Of a DNA stretch of 45,037 nt, positions 1 through 8,673 are shown in pieces; positions within the stretch are counted from its first letter, which is position 1; every line of letters begins with the position of its first letter. The notes under the pieces are model-generated. The model had not been told where the DNA came from, made no database searches, and worked only from the letters and a program-made list of their open reading frames with translations. The DNA is from Ameyamaea chiangmaiensis (lineage in GTDB: Bacteria; Pseudomonadota; Alphaproteobacteria; Acetobacterales; Acetobacteraceae), in NCBI RefSeq assembly GCF_013376175.1, contig NZ_JABXXR010000010.1:1-45037 (forward strand). Reading direction: 5' to 3'. A program made the translations under genes and the position numbers.

Positions 1-151
1 GGCGGCGGCGGGTGTGTGGATGCATGGCGAGGCCGGGCTGCGGGCAGGCGCGTGGATCGTCGCGGAGGATCTCGACCGTACGCTGGGCGATGCGCGCCGC
101 GCCGCGTCGCGCGATATCGCGCCGACGCCGTGTCCGGCGGAAGGCTGGTGA
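1..151 (+). CDS. nnr: C-terminal end of NAD(P)H-hydrate dehydratase/epimerase (partial)
   Basis: An open frame enters from the left edge (codons start at base 2) and stops at TGA 149-151. The 49 visible residues contain AAAGVWMHGEAG and, after a short gap, WIVAEDL. This matches the usual C-terminus of the ADP-dependent NAD(P)H-hydrate dehydratase domain (YjeF/NnrD family: A-x-AGVWLHG-x-AG ... GLIAEDLP). The enzyme repairs NADH and NADPH damaged by hydration. Catalytic residues lie outside the window, so whether this is the bifunctional Nnr or NnrD alone cannot be seen. The overlapping frame beginning at base 12 is a GC-rich shadow. Confidence 0.72.
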   Translation, partial: AAAGVWMHGEAGLRAGAWIVAEDLDRTLGDARRAASRDIAPTPCPAEGW

Positions 152-194
152 CGTGAACGTGCGGCTGTGTCGCCGCCTGTCGTCCGGGCGACGC

Positions 195-223
195 TTGCCG
201 CGAGCAGGAGTCTGCGGTAAAGC
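195..223 (+). promoter_or_regulatory. Candidate promoter for tRNA-Leu
   Basis: TTGCCG (195-200) and TAAAGC (218-223) are separated by 17 bases, giving a weak sigma70-type promoter whose start would fall about 15 bases before the tRNA. The -10 element matches only half of the consensus, so this is a suggestion from spacing and position. Confidence 0.35.
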
Positions 224-246
224 CGCGCGCTTGTGGTCCCGGCCCT

Positions 247-331
<85 letters not shown>

Positions 332-420
332 TAGCCCGGACCAGAATGAATTGTTGAACCTGATGTGGATTGGCCCAGAGCGGTCCCATCGCGAGCAAGA
401 CCGAGAGGATGGCCTGGCCG

Positions 421-1761
421 ATGCAGGTTACTGAAACGCTTTCCGAGGGCCTGAAGCGCGGCTTTACCGTGACCGTGCCGGCGGCGGAGATCGAGTCCAA
501 GCGCGCCGCGCGTCTGAAGGAAGTCGGGGCGTCGATGCGCCTGCCGGGTTTCCGTCCGGGCAAGGTTCCGACGTCGATCGTGCGTCAGCGCCACGGCGCG
601 GCGGTGCAGGGCGAGGTCCTGGAACAGACCGTCAACGACGCCACCCAGTCGGTGCTGAACGAGCGCGGTCTGCGCCCGGCGACTCAGCCCAAGGTCGATC
701 TGGTATCCGGCGCCGAGCCGGATGCCAACGGCGATCTGGAGTTCAACATCGAGCTCGAGGTGCTGCCCGAGATCGCCCAGCCGGACCTGTCCGACCTGTC
801 GCTGACGCGCCTGAAGGCAACGCCGAACGCGGAGACGGTGGACAAGGCCTTGGCCGATATCGCCAAGCGCCAGCGCAGCTTCGAGGACATCGAAGAGACG
901 CGTCCGGCCGTCCAGGGTGACGTTCTGATGGTCGATTTCCTCGGCAAGGTCGAGGGCGTGGCGTTCGATGGCGGCACAGCCGAAGACGTGAACGTCGAGA
1001 TCGGGGGCGAGGGCTTCATCCCCGGTTTTGCCGAGCAGATCGAAGGCATGAGCCCGGGCGACGAAAAGGTCATCACCGTGACCTTCCCGGCCGACTATCA
1101 GGCGACCGAGCTGGCCGGCAAGGAAGCGACGTTCGACATCAAGGCCAAGGGTCTGAAGCGCGCGATCGACCCGGCGCTGGATGACGAACTGGCCAAGAAG
1201 ATCGGCTTCGAGGGGCTTGAGCAGGTCCGTGAGCTGATCACCAAGCAGGTCGCCGACGAGTACGAGCAGCTGTCCCGTCTGCGCATCAAGCGTGAGCTTC
1301 TGGACGCGCTGGCGCTCAAGACCGATTTCGAGGCGCCTCAGGGCATGGTCGAGGCCGAGTTCGCGCAGATCTGGGCGCGCGTCGAGTCTGACCGCAAGGC
1401 CGGTCAGCTGGACGAAGAGGACGTCGGCAAGGACGAGGACACGCTGCGCGCGGATTATCGCAAGATAGCCGAGCGCCGCGTGAAGCTGGGTCTTCTGCTG
1501 GCCGAGATCGGCCGCGCCAACCAGATCACCGTCTCCCAGGACGAGATGATGCGCGCGGTTCGGGCCGAGGCCATGCGCTATCCCGGGCAGGAGCAGGCTG
1601 TGTTCGAGTTCTTCGGACGCAATCCGCAGGCCGCCGAGAGCCTGCGTGGCCCGATCTTCGAGAACAAGGTCGTCGATTACGTGATCGAGCTGGCCAAGGT
1701 CGAGGACAAGGAGGTCACGCCGGAGGAACTGGCGGAAATTCCGCCGGCCGACCTGTCGTAA
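421..1761 (+). CDS. tig: Trigger factor (ribosome-associated chaperone/PPIase)
   Basis: A 446-residue trigger factor, the ATP-independent chaperone that docks at the ribosome exit tunnel and shields nascent chains. The N-terminal ribosome-binding domain has the signature GFRPGKVP at residues 40-47. A central FKBP-type peptidyl-prolyl isomerase domain and a helical C-terminal chaperone domain follow, and length is normal for the family. I chose the ATG at 421 (MQVTETLSEG) because this is the conserved N-terminus; in-frame starts at 370 and 409 would add non-conserved residues. It is followed by a strong terminator, so clpP appears to be transcribed separately. Confidence 0.95.
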   Translation: MQVTETLSEGLKRGFTVTVPAAEIESKRAARLKEVGASMRLPGFRPGKVPTSIVRQRHGAAVQGEVLEQTVNDATQSVLNERGLRPATQPKVDLVSGAEPDANGDLEFNIELEVLPEIAQPDLSDLSLTRLKATPNAETVDKALADIAKRQRSFEDIEETRPAVQGDVLMVDFLGKVEGVAFDGGTAEDVNVEIGGEGFIPGFAEQIEGMSPGDEKVITVTFPADYQATELAGKEATFDIKAKGLKRAIDPALDDELAKKIGFEGLEQVRELITKQVADEYEQLSRLRIKRELLDALALKTDFEAPQGMVEAEFAQIWARVESDRKAGQLDEEDVGKDEDTLRADYRKIAERRVKLGLLLAEIGRANQITVSQDEMMRAVRAEAMRYPGQEQAVFEFFGRNPQAAESLRGPIFENKVVDYVIELAKVEDKEVTPEELAEIPPADLS

Positions 1762-1784
1762 TCTGACCGGCTGATCAGTTGGCA

Positions 1785-1809
1785 ACGGGGCGCTTCGGCG
1801 CCCCGTTTT
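1785..1809 (+). terminator. Rho-independent terminator after tig
   Basis: A perfect 9-bp stem ACGGGGCGC (1785-1793) and GCGCCCCGT (1798-1806) encloses a TTCG tetraloop and is followed by a short T run. It lies 24 bases after the tig stop. Confidence 0.85.
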
Positions 1810-1981
1810 GAGTCCGGGGCGGGACCGTCACGCGAAAATCGGCTGTATTGTCGAGCCACGGGGTGGCAACGGCGCTTTTTGTCTCTATCTTGTCAAAAGA
1901 CCGGCACGGTCGGCCGGACCTTCGTTGGCCCCGGAGAGCAGGCCGGCCGAGAGGCCGAATCACAGGATCGGGAAGAAGACT

Positions 1982-2620
1982 ATGAGGGACCGCGACCCCG
2001 TCGAGATTTTCAACAACGCGCTGGTGCCGATGGTGGTCGAGCAGACCTCGCGCGGCGAGCGTGCGTTCGACATCTACTCCCGCCTGCTGCAGGAGCGCAT
2101 CATTTTCCTGACCGGCCCGGTCTATGATCAGGTCGCGTCGGTAATTTCGGCGCAACTGCTGTATCTCGAGAGCGTCAATCCGTCGAAGGAAATCTCGTTC
2201 TACATCAACAGCCCGGGCGGCGTCGTGTCGGCCGGCCTCGCGATCTACGACACGATGCAGTATATCCGCAGCCCGGTCAGCACCGTGTGCATCGGGCAGG
2301 CGGCGTCGATGGGATCGCTGCTGCTGGCGGGTGGCGAGAAGGGGCATCGCTACGCCCTGCCGAACGCGCGCGTGATGGTGCATCAGCCCTCGGGCGGCGC
2401 GCAGGGACAGGCGAGCGACATCGAAATCCAGGCGCGTGAGATCCTGACGATTCGCCAGCGCCTGAACGAGATCTACCGCACGCACACGGGCCAGACCCTT
2501 GAGGATATCGAGCAGAAGCTCGAGCGTGACAGCTATATGTCCGCCGATGAGGCGCAGGCTTTCGGTATCGTCGATCAGGTGGTGCAGCGTCGCGCCGTCA
2601 CGCCGACAGAAGGGGGCTGA
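1982..2620 (+). CDS. clpP: ATP-dependent Clp protease proteolytic subunit
   Basis: A 212-residue serine protease that forms the tetradecameric chamber which degrades proteins unfolded by ClpX or ClpA. The catalytic triad is visible as Ser109 (GQAASMGS), His134 (MVHQPSGG) and Asp183 (ERDSYMS). The ATG at 1982 ([10 protein letters not shown]) is preceded by a purine-rich GGGAAGAAG; an upstream in-frame extension from 1808 runs into non-conserved sequence and is not used. clpX follows after 133 bases, the standard clpP-clpX arrangement. Confidence 0.96.
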   Translation: MRDRDPVEIFNNALVPMVVEQTSRGERAFDIYSRLLQERIIFLTGPVYDQVASVISAQLLYLESVNPSKEISFYINSPGGVVSAGLAIYDTMQYIRSPVSTVCIGQAASMGSLLLAGGEKGHRYALPNARVMVHQPSGGAQGQASDIEIQAREILTIRQRLNEIYRTHTGQTLEDIEQKLERDSYMSADEAQAFGIVDQVVQRRAVTPTEGG

Positions 2621-2753
2621 CCCCGGACGCCGGGCAGCCTTATGAGGGTGTCCGGTTTATGGCCTTGATGGCGGCGCGCCTCTGGGCCAAGATTTTTGAT
2701 CCCGCGCTCGGGAGCGAGGCCGATCGGGGCTTCTGGCGGGGATAGGAGCGGTT

Positions 2754-4019
2754 ATGAGTAGCAAATCCGGCGATTCGAAGAACACTCTCTATTGCTCGTT
2801 CTGCGGCAAGTCGCAGCACGAGGTCCGGAAGCTCATCGCCGGTCCCACCGTTTTCATCTGTGATGAATGCGTCGAGCTGTGCATGGACATCATCCGTGAG
2901 GAGCACAAGACGCACCTTGTGAAGTCGCGGGACGGCGTGCCGACTCCCAAGGAGATCTGTAAGGTTCTCGACGACTACGTCATCGGCCAGTTCGATGCGA
3001 AGAAGGTGCTGTCGGTCGCGGTGCACAACCATTACAAGCGGTTGGCGCACGCGCAGAAGAACAACGACGTCGAGATCGCGAAGTCGAACATCATGCTGAT
3101 CGGGCCGACGGGCTCGGGTAAGACGCTTTTGGCCCAGACGCTGGCGCGCATCATCGACGTGCCGTTCACCATGGCCGACGCGACCACGCTGACCGAGGCG
3201 GGCTATGTGGGCGAGGATGTCGAGAACATCATCCTCAAACTGCTGCAGGCGGCCGACTACAATGTGGAGCGAGCCCAGCGCGGCATCGTCTATATCGATG
3301 AAATCGACAAGATTTCCCGCAAGTCAGACAATCCGTCGATCACGCGCGACGTCAGCGGCGAGGGCGTTCAGCAGGCGCTGCTGAAGATCATGGAAGGCAC
3401 CGTAGCCTCCGTGCCGCCGCAGGGCGGCCGCAAGCATCCGCAGCAGGAGTTCCTGCAGGTTGACACCACGAACATGCTGTTCATCTGCGGCGGCGCGTTC
3501 GCTGGGTTGGAGAAGATCATCGGCGCGCGCGGGAAGGGGTCGGGTATCGGGTTCGGTGCCGATGTCCAGACACCGGAAGAGCGGCGCACGGGCGCGGTCC
3601 TGAAGGACGTCGAGCCTGAGGATCTGCTGAAATTCGGCCTGATCCCGGAGTTCATCGGTCGTCTCCCGGTCGTCGCGACGCTTGAGGATCTCGACGAGGC
3701 GGCCCTGATCGAGATTCTGAGCAAGCCTAAGAACGCTCTGGTCAAGCAGTATGCGCGTCTGTTCCAGATGGAAGGCGTAAAGCTGACGTTCACCGAGGAT
3801 GCGCTCAAGCAGGTGGCGCAGCGGGCCATCGCGCGCAAGACCGGTGCGCGTGGTCTGCGCTCGATCATGGAGAGCATTCTTCTGTCCACCATGTTCGACC
3901 TCCCGGGCCTCGAGAATGTCGAGGAGATCGTGGTCAATCGCGATGTTGCCGAGAACAAGGCCCTCCCGGTCTATGTCTACGGCAAGGGGAACGAGCAGCC
4001 GGCGGAGCAGTCCGCCTGA
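2754..4019 (+). CDS. clpX: ATP-dependent Clp protease ATP-binding subunit ClpX
   Basis: A 421-residue AAA+ unfoldase that recognises tagged substrates and feeds them to ClpP. The N-terminal zinc-binding domain has Cys14, Cys17, Cys36 and Cys39. Walker A is GPTGSGKT (117-124) and Walker B is IVYIDEID (178-185). An [19 protein letters not shown] pore/sensor segment follows, and the C-terminal small domain is complete. The start ATG follows GGAGCGGTT. Length matches orthologues and nothing is unusual. Confidence 0.97.
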   Translation: MSSKSGDSKNTLYCSFCGKSQHEVRKLIAGPTVFICDECVELCMDIIREEHKTHLVKSRDGVPTPKEICKVLDDYVIGQFDAKKVLSVAVHNHYKRLAHAQKNNDVEIAKSNIMLIGPTGSGKTLLAQTLARIIDVPFTMADATTLTEAGYVGEDVENIILKLLQAADYNVERAQRGIVYIDEIDKISRKSDNPSITRDVSGEGVQQALLKIMEGTVASVPPQGGRKHPQQEFLQVDTTNMLFICGGAFAGLEKIIGARGKGSGIGFGADVQTPEERRTGAVLKDVEPEDLLKFGLIPEFIGRLPVVATLEDLDEAALIEILSKPKNALVKQYARLFQMEGVKLTFTEDALKQVAQRAIARKTGARGLRSIMESILLSTMFDLPGLENVEEIVVNRDVAENKALPVYVYGKGNEQPAEQSA

Positions 4020-4062
4020 GCGACCGCGGGCTTGCTCTCTTTTGCGCGCAGGTCGGAGGTGA

Positions 4063-4096
4063 CTTGTCCCGGCTTGCGCGAGTTCCGATATACAGT
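4063..4096 (+). promoter_or_regulatory. Candidate heat-shock or sigma70 promoter for lon
   Basis: CTTG at 4063-4066 and CCGATATA at 4085-4092 are 18 bases apart. This resembles the alphaproteobacterial sigma32 pattern CTTG-N17/18-CYTATNT, with one mismatch in the -10 core. Read as sigma70 it is TTGTCC-N17-GATATA. lon is a classical sigma32 target, which supports the heat-shock reading, but the match is incomplete. Confidence 0.4.
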
Positions 4097-4187
4097 AGCG
4101 TGACAGGCGCAGTGGCGATGTCACGGGCATATGCGCAGGCCAGAGTCGGCTGCGCGCGGCCGGATCGTCCAGCAGGAGGTCAGAACC

Positions 4188-6629
4188 ATGACTGAATCCG
4201 AAAACCAGACTCCCGAAGGCAACGAACAGAGCGCGTCGACGGGCGACTCGCCTATGATGGCTGTCCTGCCGCTGCGCGACATCGTCGTTTTCCCGCATAT
4301 GATCGTGCCGCTTTTCGTCGGGCGTGAGAAATCGGTACGCGCTCTCGAAGCCGTCACCCGGGAAGACCGCCAGATTCTTTTAGTCGCGCAGAAGAACGCC
4401 TCCCAGGACGATCCGTCCGCGGACGACATCTATCGTTACGGCACGATTTCCACGATCCTGCAGTTGCTTAAGCTGCCCGACGGGACGGTCAAGGTTCTGG
4501 TCGAGGGCGGTCGGCGCGCGCGGATTTCCGCGCTTCACGATGTGGACGGACATTTCGAGGCCGAGATCGAGGATGTCGAGGAAGTGCCGGCGCAGGGCAG
4601 CGAGGGCGAGGCGTTGGGCCGCACCGCCGTGTCGCAGTTCGAGCAATATATCAAACTGAACAAGAAAATCGCCCCGGAGGTGATGGTCTCGCTCAACCAG
4701 ATCGAGGATCTTTCCAAGCTGGGCGATACCATCGCCTCGCACCTCAATCTGAAGATTTCCGAGAAGCAGGAAATTCTCGAGACGACTGCGGTGTCCAGCC
4801 GGCTGGAGCGCGTGTTCGCGCATATGGAGTCGGAAATTGGCGTACTTCAGGTCGAGAAGCGCATCCGCAACCGTGTCAAGCGGCAGATGGAAAAGACGCA
4901 GCGCGAGTACTACCTGAACGAACAGCTCAAGGCGATTCAGAAGGAACTGGGCGAGGGGGAGGACGGTCGCGACGAGACCGCCGAGATCGAAGACAAGATC
5001 AACAAGACTCGCTTCACCAAGGACGCCAAGGAAAAGGCACTGGCCGAGCTGAAAAAGCTTCGGGCCATGAGCCCGATGTCGGCCGAGTCGACGGTGGTGC
5101 GCAACTATCTCGACTGGATGGTGTCGATCCCGTGGAAGAAGCGCTCGAAAGTACGCAACGATCTGACCGAGGCCGAATCCGTGCTCGACGCGGATCATTA
5201 CGGGTTGGACAAGGTCAAGGAGCGGATTCTCGAGTATCTGGCGGTGCAGAGCCGTTCGCAGAAGCTTAAGGGGCCGATCCTCTGTCTCGTCGGCCCCCCG
5301 GGCGTCGGCAAGACGTCTCTGGCGCGGTCCATCGCCAAGGCGACCGGGCGGCAGTATGTGCGGATGTCGCTTGGTGGCGTGCGGGATGAGGCCGAAATCC
5401 GGGGTCACCGCCGGACTTATATCGGCTCGATGCCCGGCAAGATCATCCAGGGGATGAAGAAGGCCAAGACCTCCAACCCGTTGTTCCTGCTCGACGAGAT
5501 CGACAAGCTTGGGGCGGACTGGCGCGGCGATCCGTCGTCGGCGTTGCTTGAGGTGCTCGATCCCGAGCAGAACAGCACATTTGCCGACCATTACCTTGAG
5601 GTCGATTACGACCTGTCGGACGTGATGTTCGTCACGACGTCGAACAGCCTGAACATGCCACAGCCACTGCTGGACCGGATGGAGATCATCCGCCTGTCGG
5701 GGTACACCGAGGACGAGAAGGTCCAGATCGCGCGTCGGCATCTGATCGCCAAGCAGACGGAGGCCCACAGCCTTAAGCCCGAGGAGTGGTCGCTGAACGA
5801 TGAGGCCCTGCGCGAACTGGTGCGGTCCTATACGCGGGAAGCGGGCGTTCGTAATCTGGAGCGTGAGATCGCCAATCTGGCGCGCAAGGTCGTGAAGGAG
5901 ATCGTGACCGGGAAAGCGAAGAAGGTCGCGATTACCGCACGCAATCTGGAAAAATATGCCGGGGTGAAGAAGTTCCGGTACGGCGAGACCGAGTCCGAGG
6001 ACATGGTCGGTGTCGTGACCGGGCTGGCCTGGACCGAGGTCGGTGGTGAGATTCTGACCATCGAAAGCGTGATGGTGCCGGGCAAGGGCGGCATCAAGCA
6101 CACCGGCAAGCTCGGCGACGTCATGCAGGAGAGCGTATCGGCGGCCCTGTCCTACGTCCGCAGTCGCGCGGTGATGTTCGGCATCAAGCCGACCCTGTTC
6201 GAAAAGCGCGATCTGCACGTGCACGTCCCGGAGGGCGCGACACCCAAGGACGGTCCGTCGGCCGGTGTGGCCATGGCAACCTCCCTGATCAGTGTGATGA
6301 CCGGCATACCCATCCGCCGTGATGTGGCGATGACCGGCGAAATCACGCTGCGGGGGCGGGTGCTTGCGATCGGCGGCCTTAAGGAAAAGCTGCTCGCAGC
6401 ACTGCGGGCCGGCATCACGACGGTGTTCATTCCCAAGGACAATGAAAAGGACCTGGTGGAGATCCCCGAGGCGGTGAAGAAGCATCTCGAGATCGTGGCG
6501 GTATCGCATGTCGATCAGGTGATCGGGCGCGCCCTGGTCAGGCCGCCTGAACCCATTGAGTGGGAGGAGCCGGAGGACGTCGTGGCGACTCCGGCCTCCA
6601 CACGTCCCGTGCCGATGCTGCCTCACTGA
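4188..6629 (+). CDS. lon: ATP-dependent Lon protease
   Basis: An 813-residue LonA protease that degrades misfolded and short-lived regulatory proteins. The substrate-binding LAN domain begins near residue 20 ([14 protein letters not shown]). A coiled-coil region follows, then the AAA+ domain with Walker A GPPGVGKT (369-376) and Walker [10 protein letters not shown]. The C-terminal protease domain carries the Ser691 (DGPSAG) and Lys734 (GLKEKL) dyad. The ATG at 4188 has an ideal AGGAGG at 4174-4179; the frame opens at 4131, but that region has no conserved residues. The clpP-clpX-lon-hupB order is conserved. Confidence 0.97.
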   Translation: MTESENQTPEGNEQSASTGDSPMMAVLPLRDIVVFPHMIVPLFVGREKSVRALEAVTREDRQILLVAQKNASQDDPSADDIYRYGTISTILQLLKLPDGTVKVLVEGGRRARISALHDVDGHFEAEIEDVEEVPAQGSEGEALGRTAVSQFEQYIKLNKKIAPEVMVSLNQIEDLSKLGDTIASHLNLKISEKQEILETTAVSSRLERVFAHMESEIGVLQVEKRIRNRVKRQMEKTQREYYLNEQLKAIQKELGEGEDGRDETAEIEDKINKTRFTKDAKEKALAELKKLRAMSPMSAESTVVRNYLDWMVSIPWKKRSKVRNDLTEAESVLDADHYGLDKVKERILEYLAVQSRSQKLKGPILCLVGPPGVGKTSLARSIAKATGRQYVRMSLGGVRDEAEIRGHRRTYIGSMPGKIIQGMKKAKTSNPLFLLDEIDKLGADWRGDPSSALLEVLDPEQNSTFADHYLEVDYDLSDVMFVTTSNSLNMPQPLLDRMEIIRLSGYTEDEKVQIARRHLIAKQTEAHSLKPEEWSLNDEALRELVRSYTREAGVRNLEREIANLARKVVKEIVTGKAKKVAITARNLEKYAGVKKFRYGETESEDMVGVVTGLAWTEVGGEILTIESVMVPGKGGIKHTGKLGDVMQESVSAALSYVRSRAVMFGIKPTLFEKRDLHVHVPEGATPKDGPSAGVAMATSLISVMTGIPIRRDVAMTGEITLRGRVLAIGGLKEKLLAALRAGITTVFIPKDNEKDLVEIPEAVKKHLEIVAVSHVDQVIGRALVRPPEPIEWEEPEDVVATPASTRPVPMLPH

Positions 6630-6645
6630 CGGCGGGGTCCGCCGT
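6629..6645 (+). terminator. Stem-loop after lon
   Basis: ACGGCGG (6629-6635), a GGT loop and CCGCCGT (6639-6645) form a perfect 7-bp hairpin beginning at the last base of the lon stop codon. No T run follows, so it may be a weak terminator or an mRNA 3'-end stabiliser. Confidence 0.4.
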
Positions 6646-6739
6646 TCGGTGCCCACCGGACGTGCGGACGCGTGCCGTCATGACCTGACCATAATGGCCG
6701 GTTTAAATGATCGGAGCCGTTTTTCGGTGCTGTCCTTGG

Positions 6740-6767
6740 TTGACGCGACGAAAAACGGCTTCATAGT
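6740..6767 (+). promoter_or_regulatory. Candidate sigma70 promoter for hupB
   Basis: TTGACG (6740-6745) and CATAGT (6762-6767) are separated by 16 bases, in the 200-base lon-hupB gap. The -35 matches five of six consensus bases. The implied start is about 55 bases before the hupB ATG, which suits an abundant nucleoid protein with its own promoter. Confidence 0.55.
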
Positions 6768-6829
6768 GCGGGCACAAAGCGCTCCGGGACGTTGATGGCC
6801 GGGGCAGCTAGAAACTTGAAAGGCGAAAG

Positions 6830-7114
6830 ATGGAGAAGCCACTCAACAAGCAGGAGCTGATTGCAGCTGTTGCTGAAAGCGCGGACCTGCCGAAGGCGAA
6901 GGCCGGCGAAGTCGTCGACGCGGTGTTCGGTGCCATCGAAGGCGCTCTGGCGAAGAAGCAGGAAGTCCGTCTGGTCGGTTTCGGCACGTTCGTGACCGCC
7001 ACGCGCAAGGCGGCCAAGGGTCGCAATCCGCGCACGGGCGAAGAGATCGACATCCCGGCCTCGACGTCGGTCCGCTTCAAGCCTGGCAAGGGCCTGAAGG
7101 ACGCCGTGAGCTAA
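6830..7114 (+). CDS. hupB: DNA-binding protein HU
   Basis: A 94-residue HU/IHF-family histone-like protein that bends and compacts DNA as a dimer. It shows the family pattern: an N-terminal helical segment (MEKPLNKQELIAAVAE), the conserved VRLVGFGTF core and the RNPRTGEEIDIPAS segment that forms the DNA-binding arm (RNPXTG). Length is typical. GAAAGGCGAAAG lies just upstream of the ATG. HU rather than IHF is favoured by its position after lon. Confidence 0.95.
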   Translation: MEKPLNKQELIAAVAESADLPKAKAGEVVDAVFGAIEGALAKKQEVRLVGFGTFVTATRKAAKGRNPRTGEEIDIPASTSVRFKPGKGLKDAVS

Positions 7115-7129
7115 AGCAGCTTGCTGCGA

Positions 7130-7152
7130 GAGGGTGTGGCTGCCACGCCCTC
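7130..7152 (+). terminator. Stem-loop after hupB
   Basis: GAGGGTGTGG (7130-7139) and CCACGCCCTC (7143-7152) pair over 10 bp with one G-U pair and a 3-base loop, 15 bases after the hupB stop. There is no T run, so intrinsic termination is uncertain, but position and strength suit an end-of-transcript structure. Confidence 0.45.
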
Positions 7153-7180
7153 GGCGCGGGTCCGGATCGGGCCCGCGTTG

Positions 7181-7199
7181 ATACCGTCTCTGACGGTAT
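7181..7199. repeat. 8-bp inverted repeat before tRNA-Val
   Basis: ATACCGTC (7181-7188), TCT and GACGGTAT (7192-7199) form a perfect inverted repeat about 15 bases before tRNA-Val. A second GTATAC follows at 7205-7210, and TATACT (7206-7211) could be a -10 element for the tRNA. It may be an operator, part of the promoter or a terminator stem from hupB transcription. Confidence 0.35.
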
Positions 7200-7213
7200 A
7201 CCCCGTATACTGG

Positions 7214-7285
7214 GGGCGATTAGCTCAGCGGTAGAGCGTCTCGTTTACACCGAGAGGGTCGGCGGTTCAAATCCGTCATCGCCTA
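7214..7285 (+). tRNA. tRNA-Val (anticodon UAC), 3' end altered
   Basis: A 72-base tRNA with a good D arm (GCTC/GAGC), a perfect anticodon stem TCTCG/CGAGA with loop TTTACAC (anticodon UAC at 7246-7248), and T arm GGCGG-TTCAAAT-CCGTC. The acceptor is GGGCGAT pairing with ATCGCCT, so the terminal pair is G1-U72 instead of G-C. After discriminator A the next bases are TAC rather than CCA, unlike the tRNA-Leu at 247, which encodes its CCA. It could still work if CCA is added enzymatically; early decay is the alternative. Confidence 0.8.
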
Positions 7286-7376
7286 TACGGACGTGGCCAT
7301 TATCTCGCTTCTCGGCGTCATGATCGCCGATTGGCTAACCTACACGTGATGGATAGACACCCGATTCGCAGTGCGC

Positions 7377-7452
7377 GCAGGCGACGTTCAGTGAGTCAAA
7401 GCCCTGCCAGTCACGCCGACGGTCGCGGGTTCGATTTCCGTCATGTGCTCTA
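7377..7452 (+). pseudogene. Decayed tRNA-Asp (GUC) relic
   Basis: The stretch aligns over its length with a canonical alphaproteobacterial tRNA-Asp. It keeps GTTCAGT of the D arm, CCTGC-CAGTCAC of the anticodon arm (GTC retained), GGTCGCGGGTTCGATT of the variable and T arms, and a CATGTGC acceptor arm. It is broken in essential places: U33 is now A, the anticodon stem 3' arm reads GCCGA and cannot pair fully with CCTGC, the D stem has a C-A mismatch, the 5' acceptor GCAGGCG mispairs at two positions, and CCA is replaced by CTA. A functional tRNA-Asp should exist elsewhere in the genome. Confidence 0.6.
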
Positions 7453-7679
7453 TTTTCTCAGATAAATCAGAAGACTACACCGTGTTAGCGTCCACAGCGC
7501 ATGAGAGCGTTGGCGCGCGCGCATGCCTTTGTGTCGTTTTCAGGGCTCACAACATTGTGGTTGCTGAAACACGTTCCGGTGCTCTGGCGGTGTGTGCCGG
7601 TTGGGGGTAGATTTGCATGAAAGCCGGGGCATTGATGAATGTCTTCCCGGAAAACCCCGCTCTGTCGAGGTCGTGGCCC
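7453..7679. other. Leader region before the nuo operon
   Basis: This 227-base gap must hold or follow the promoter of the complex I operon. It starts AT-rich (TATTTTCTCAGATAAATCAG) right after the tRNA-Asp relic and contains the palindrome CACAACATTGTG at 7548-7559, a possible operator. I could not pick a convincing -35/-10 pair. The nuoA frame is open from 7617, so part of it may be coding if the earlier start is used. Confidence 0.4.
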
Positions 7680-8045
7680 ATGCATGATGTGATCGCCTCC
7701 TATTTCCCCGTGCTGGTATTCGGTGTCATTGCCGTCGGCATCGCCGGGGCCATGCTGGGCGGCTCTTTGTTGGCCGGGCACCAGAAGCCCTACGCCGAGA
7801 AGACGTCCGCGTATGAGTGCGGGTTCGAGGCGTTTGATGATGCCCGGCGACGTTTTGACGTTCGGTTTTACCTCGTCGCGATCCTGTTCATCATCTTCGA
7901 TCTCGAGGTGGCGTTCCTGTTTCCGTGGGCCGTGAGCCTGTCGCATGTCGGGTTGTTCGGCTTTTTGTCGATGCTCGGTTTCCTGGGCATGCTGACGGTC
8001 GGCTTCATATACGAGTGGTGCAAGGGTGCGCTGGACTGGGATTGA
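7680..8045 (+). CDS. nuoA: NADH-quinone oxidoreductase subunit A
   Basis: A membrane subunit of respiratory complex I near the quinone site. From the ATG at 7680 the protein has 121 residues and three transmembrane helices: roughly 8-32, 62-82 and 88-112. The conserved YECGFE (residues 46-51) and [11 protein letters not shown] motifs are present. In-frame starts at 7617 and 7635 would add up to 21 residues. I prefer 7680 because it gives the usual alphaproteobacterial length and begins just before the first helix, but GGGGGT ahead of 7617 keeps that start possible. Confidence 0.92.
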   Translation: MHDVIASYFPVLVFGVIAVGIAGAMLGGSLLAGHQKPYAEKTSAYECGFEAFDDARRRFDVRFYLVAILFIIFDLEVAFLFPWAVSLSHVGLFGFLSMLGFLGMLTVGFIYEWCKGALDWD

Positions 8046-8084
8046 TCAAACGCAGGCCGGAATGTCCTTGCAGGAGTTTGCGCG

Positions 8085-8663
8085 ATGAATGGTGTGGGTA
8101 AAGCGGACAATGCCGCTGCGGAAGCGGTGGTGTGGAATCGGGAGGCGCTGTCGCCCGGTCCCGAACAGGATGCCGTGATCGACAGCGTCAATCGCCATAT
8201 TACCGAGAAGGGCTTCGTCGTCGCCAGTCTCGACAAGATTGTGAACTGGGGGCGTACGGGCAGTTTGTGGCCAATGTCGTTCGGTCTGGCGTGCTGCGCG
8301 GTGGAAATGATCCACGCCTACATGCCGCGTTATGACCTCGACCGGATGGGCATCATTCCGCGCGGTTCGCCGCGACAGTCCGATGTCATGATCGTGGCCG
8401 GGACACTGACCAACAAGATGGCGCCCGCCCTTCGTCGGGTTTACGACCAGATGGCGGAGCCGCGCTGGGTGATTTCGATGGGGTCATGCGCCAACGGGGG
8501 TGGCTACTACCACTACTCCTACTCGGTGGTGCGCGGATGTGATCGGATCGTTCCAGTCGATGTCTATGTGCCGGGCTGTCCGCCGACGGCCGAGGCCCTG
8601 ATCTACGGGATCATGCAGTTGCAGAAGAAAATCCGCCGGACGGGGACGATTCTGCGTGGCTGA
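8085..8663 (+). CDS. nuoB: NADH-quinone oxidoreductase subunit B
   Basis: A 192-residue peripheral-arm subunit that binds the terminal 4Fe-4S cluster N2, which passes electrons to quinone. The four ligands are visible: tandem Cys70-Cys71 (GLACCAVEM), Cys135 (MGSCANGGG) and Cys165 ([10 protein letters not shown]). The ATG follows TGCAGGAGTTTGCGCG with a clear GGAG. The stop overlaps the start region of nuoC, indicating translational coupling. Confidence 0.97.
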   Translation: MNGVGKADNAAAEAVVWNREALSPGPEQDAVIDSVNRHITEKGFVVASLDKIVNWGRTGSLWPMSFGLACCAVEMIHAYMPRYDLDRMGIIPRGSPRQSDVMIVAGTLTNKMAPALRRVYDQMAEPRWVISMGSCANGGGYYHYSYSVVRGCDRIVPVDVYVPGCPPTAEALIYGIMQLQKKIRRTGTILRG

Positions 8664-8673
8664 GGGAATGTCT

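Noticed and set aside
152-246. Additional small gene before tRNA-Leu
   Set aside because: Frames here are GC-rich and without ribosome sites or motifs; the stretch is best explained as a tRNA promoter region.
4380-6656. A 758-codon open frame on the minus strand opposite lon
   Set aside because: It is antisense to a fully conserved Lon protein, has His/Arg/Leu-rich composition typical of reversed high-GC codons, and shows no domain motifs.
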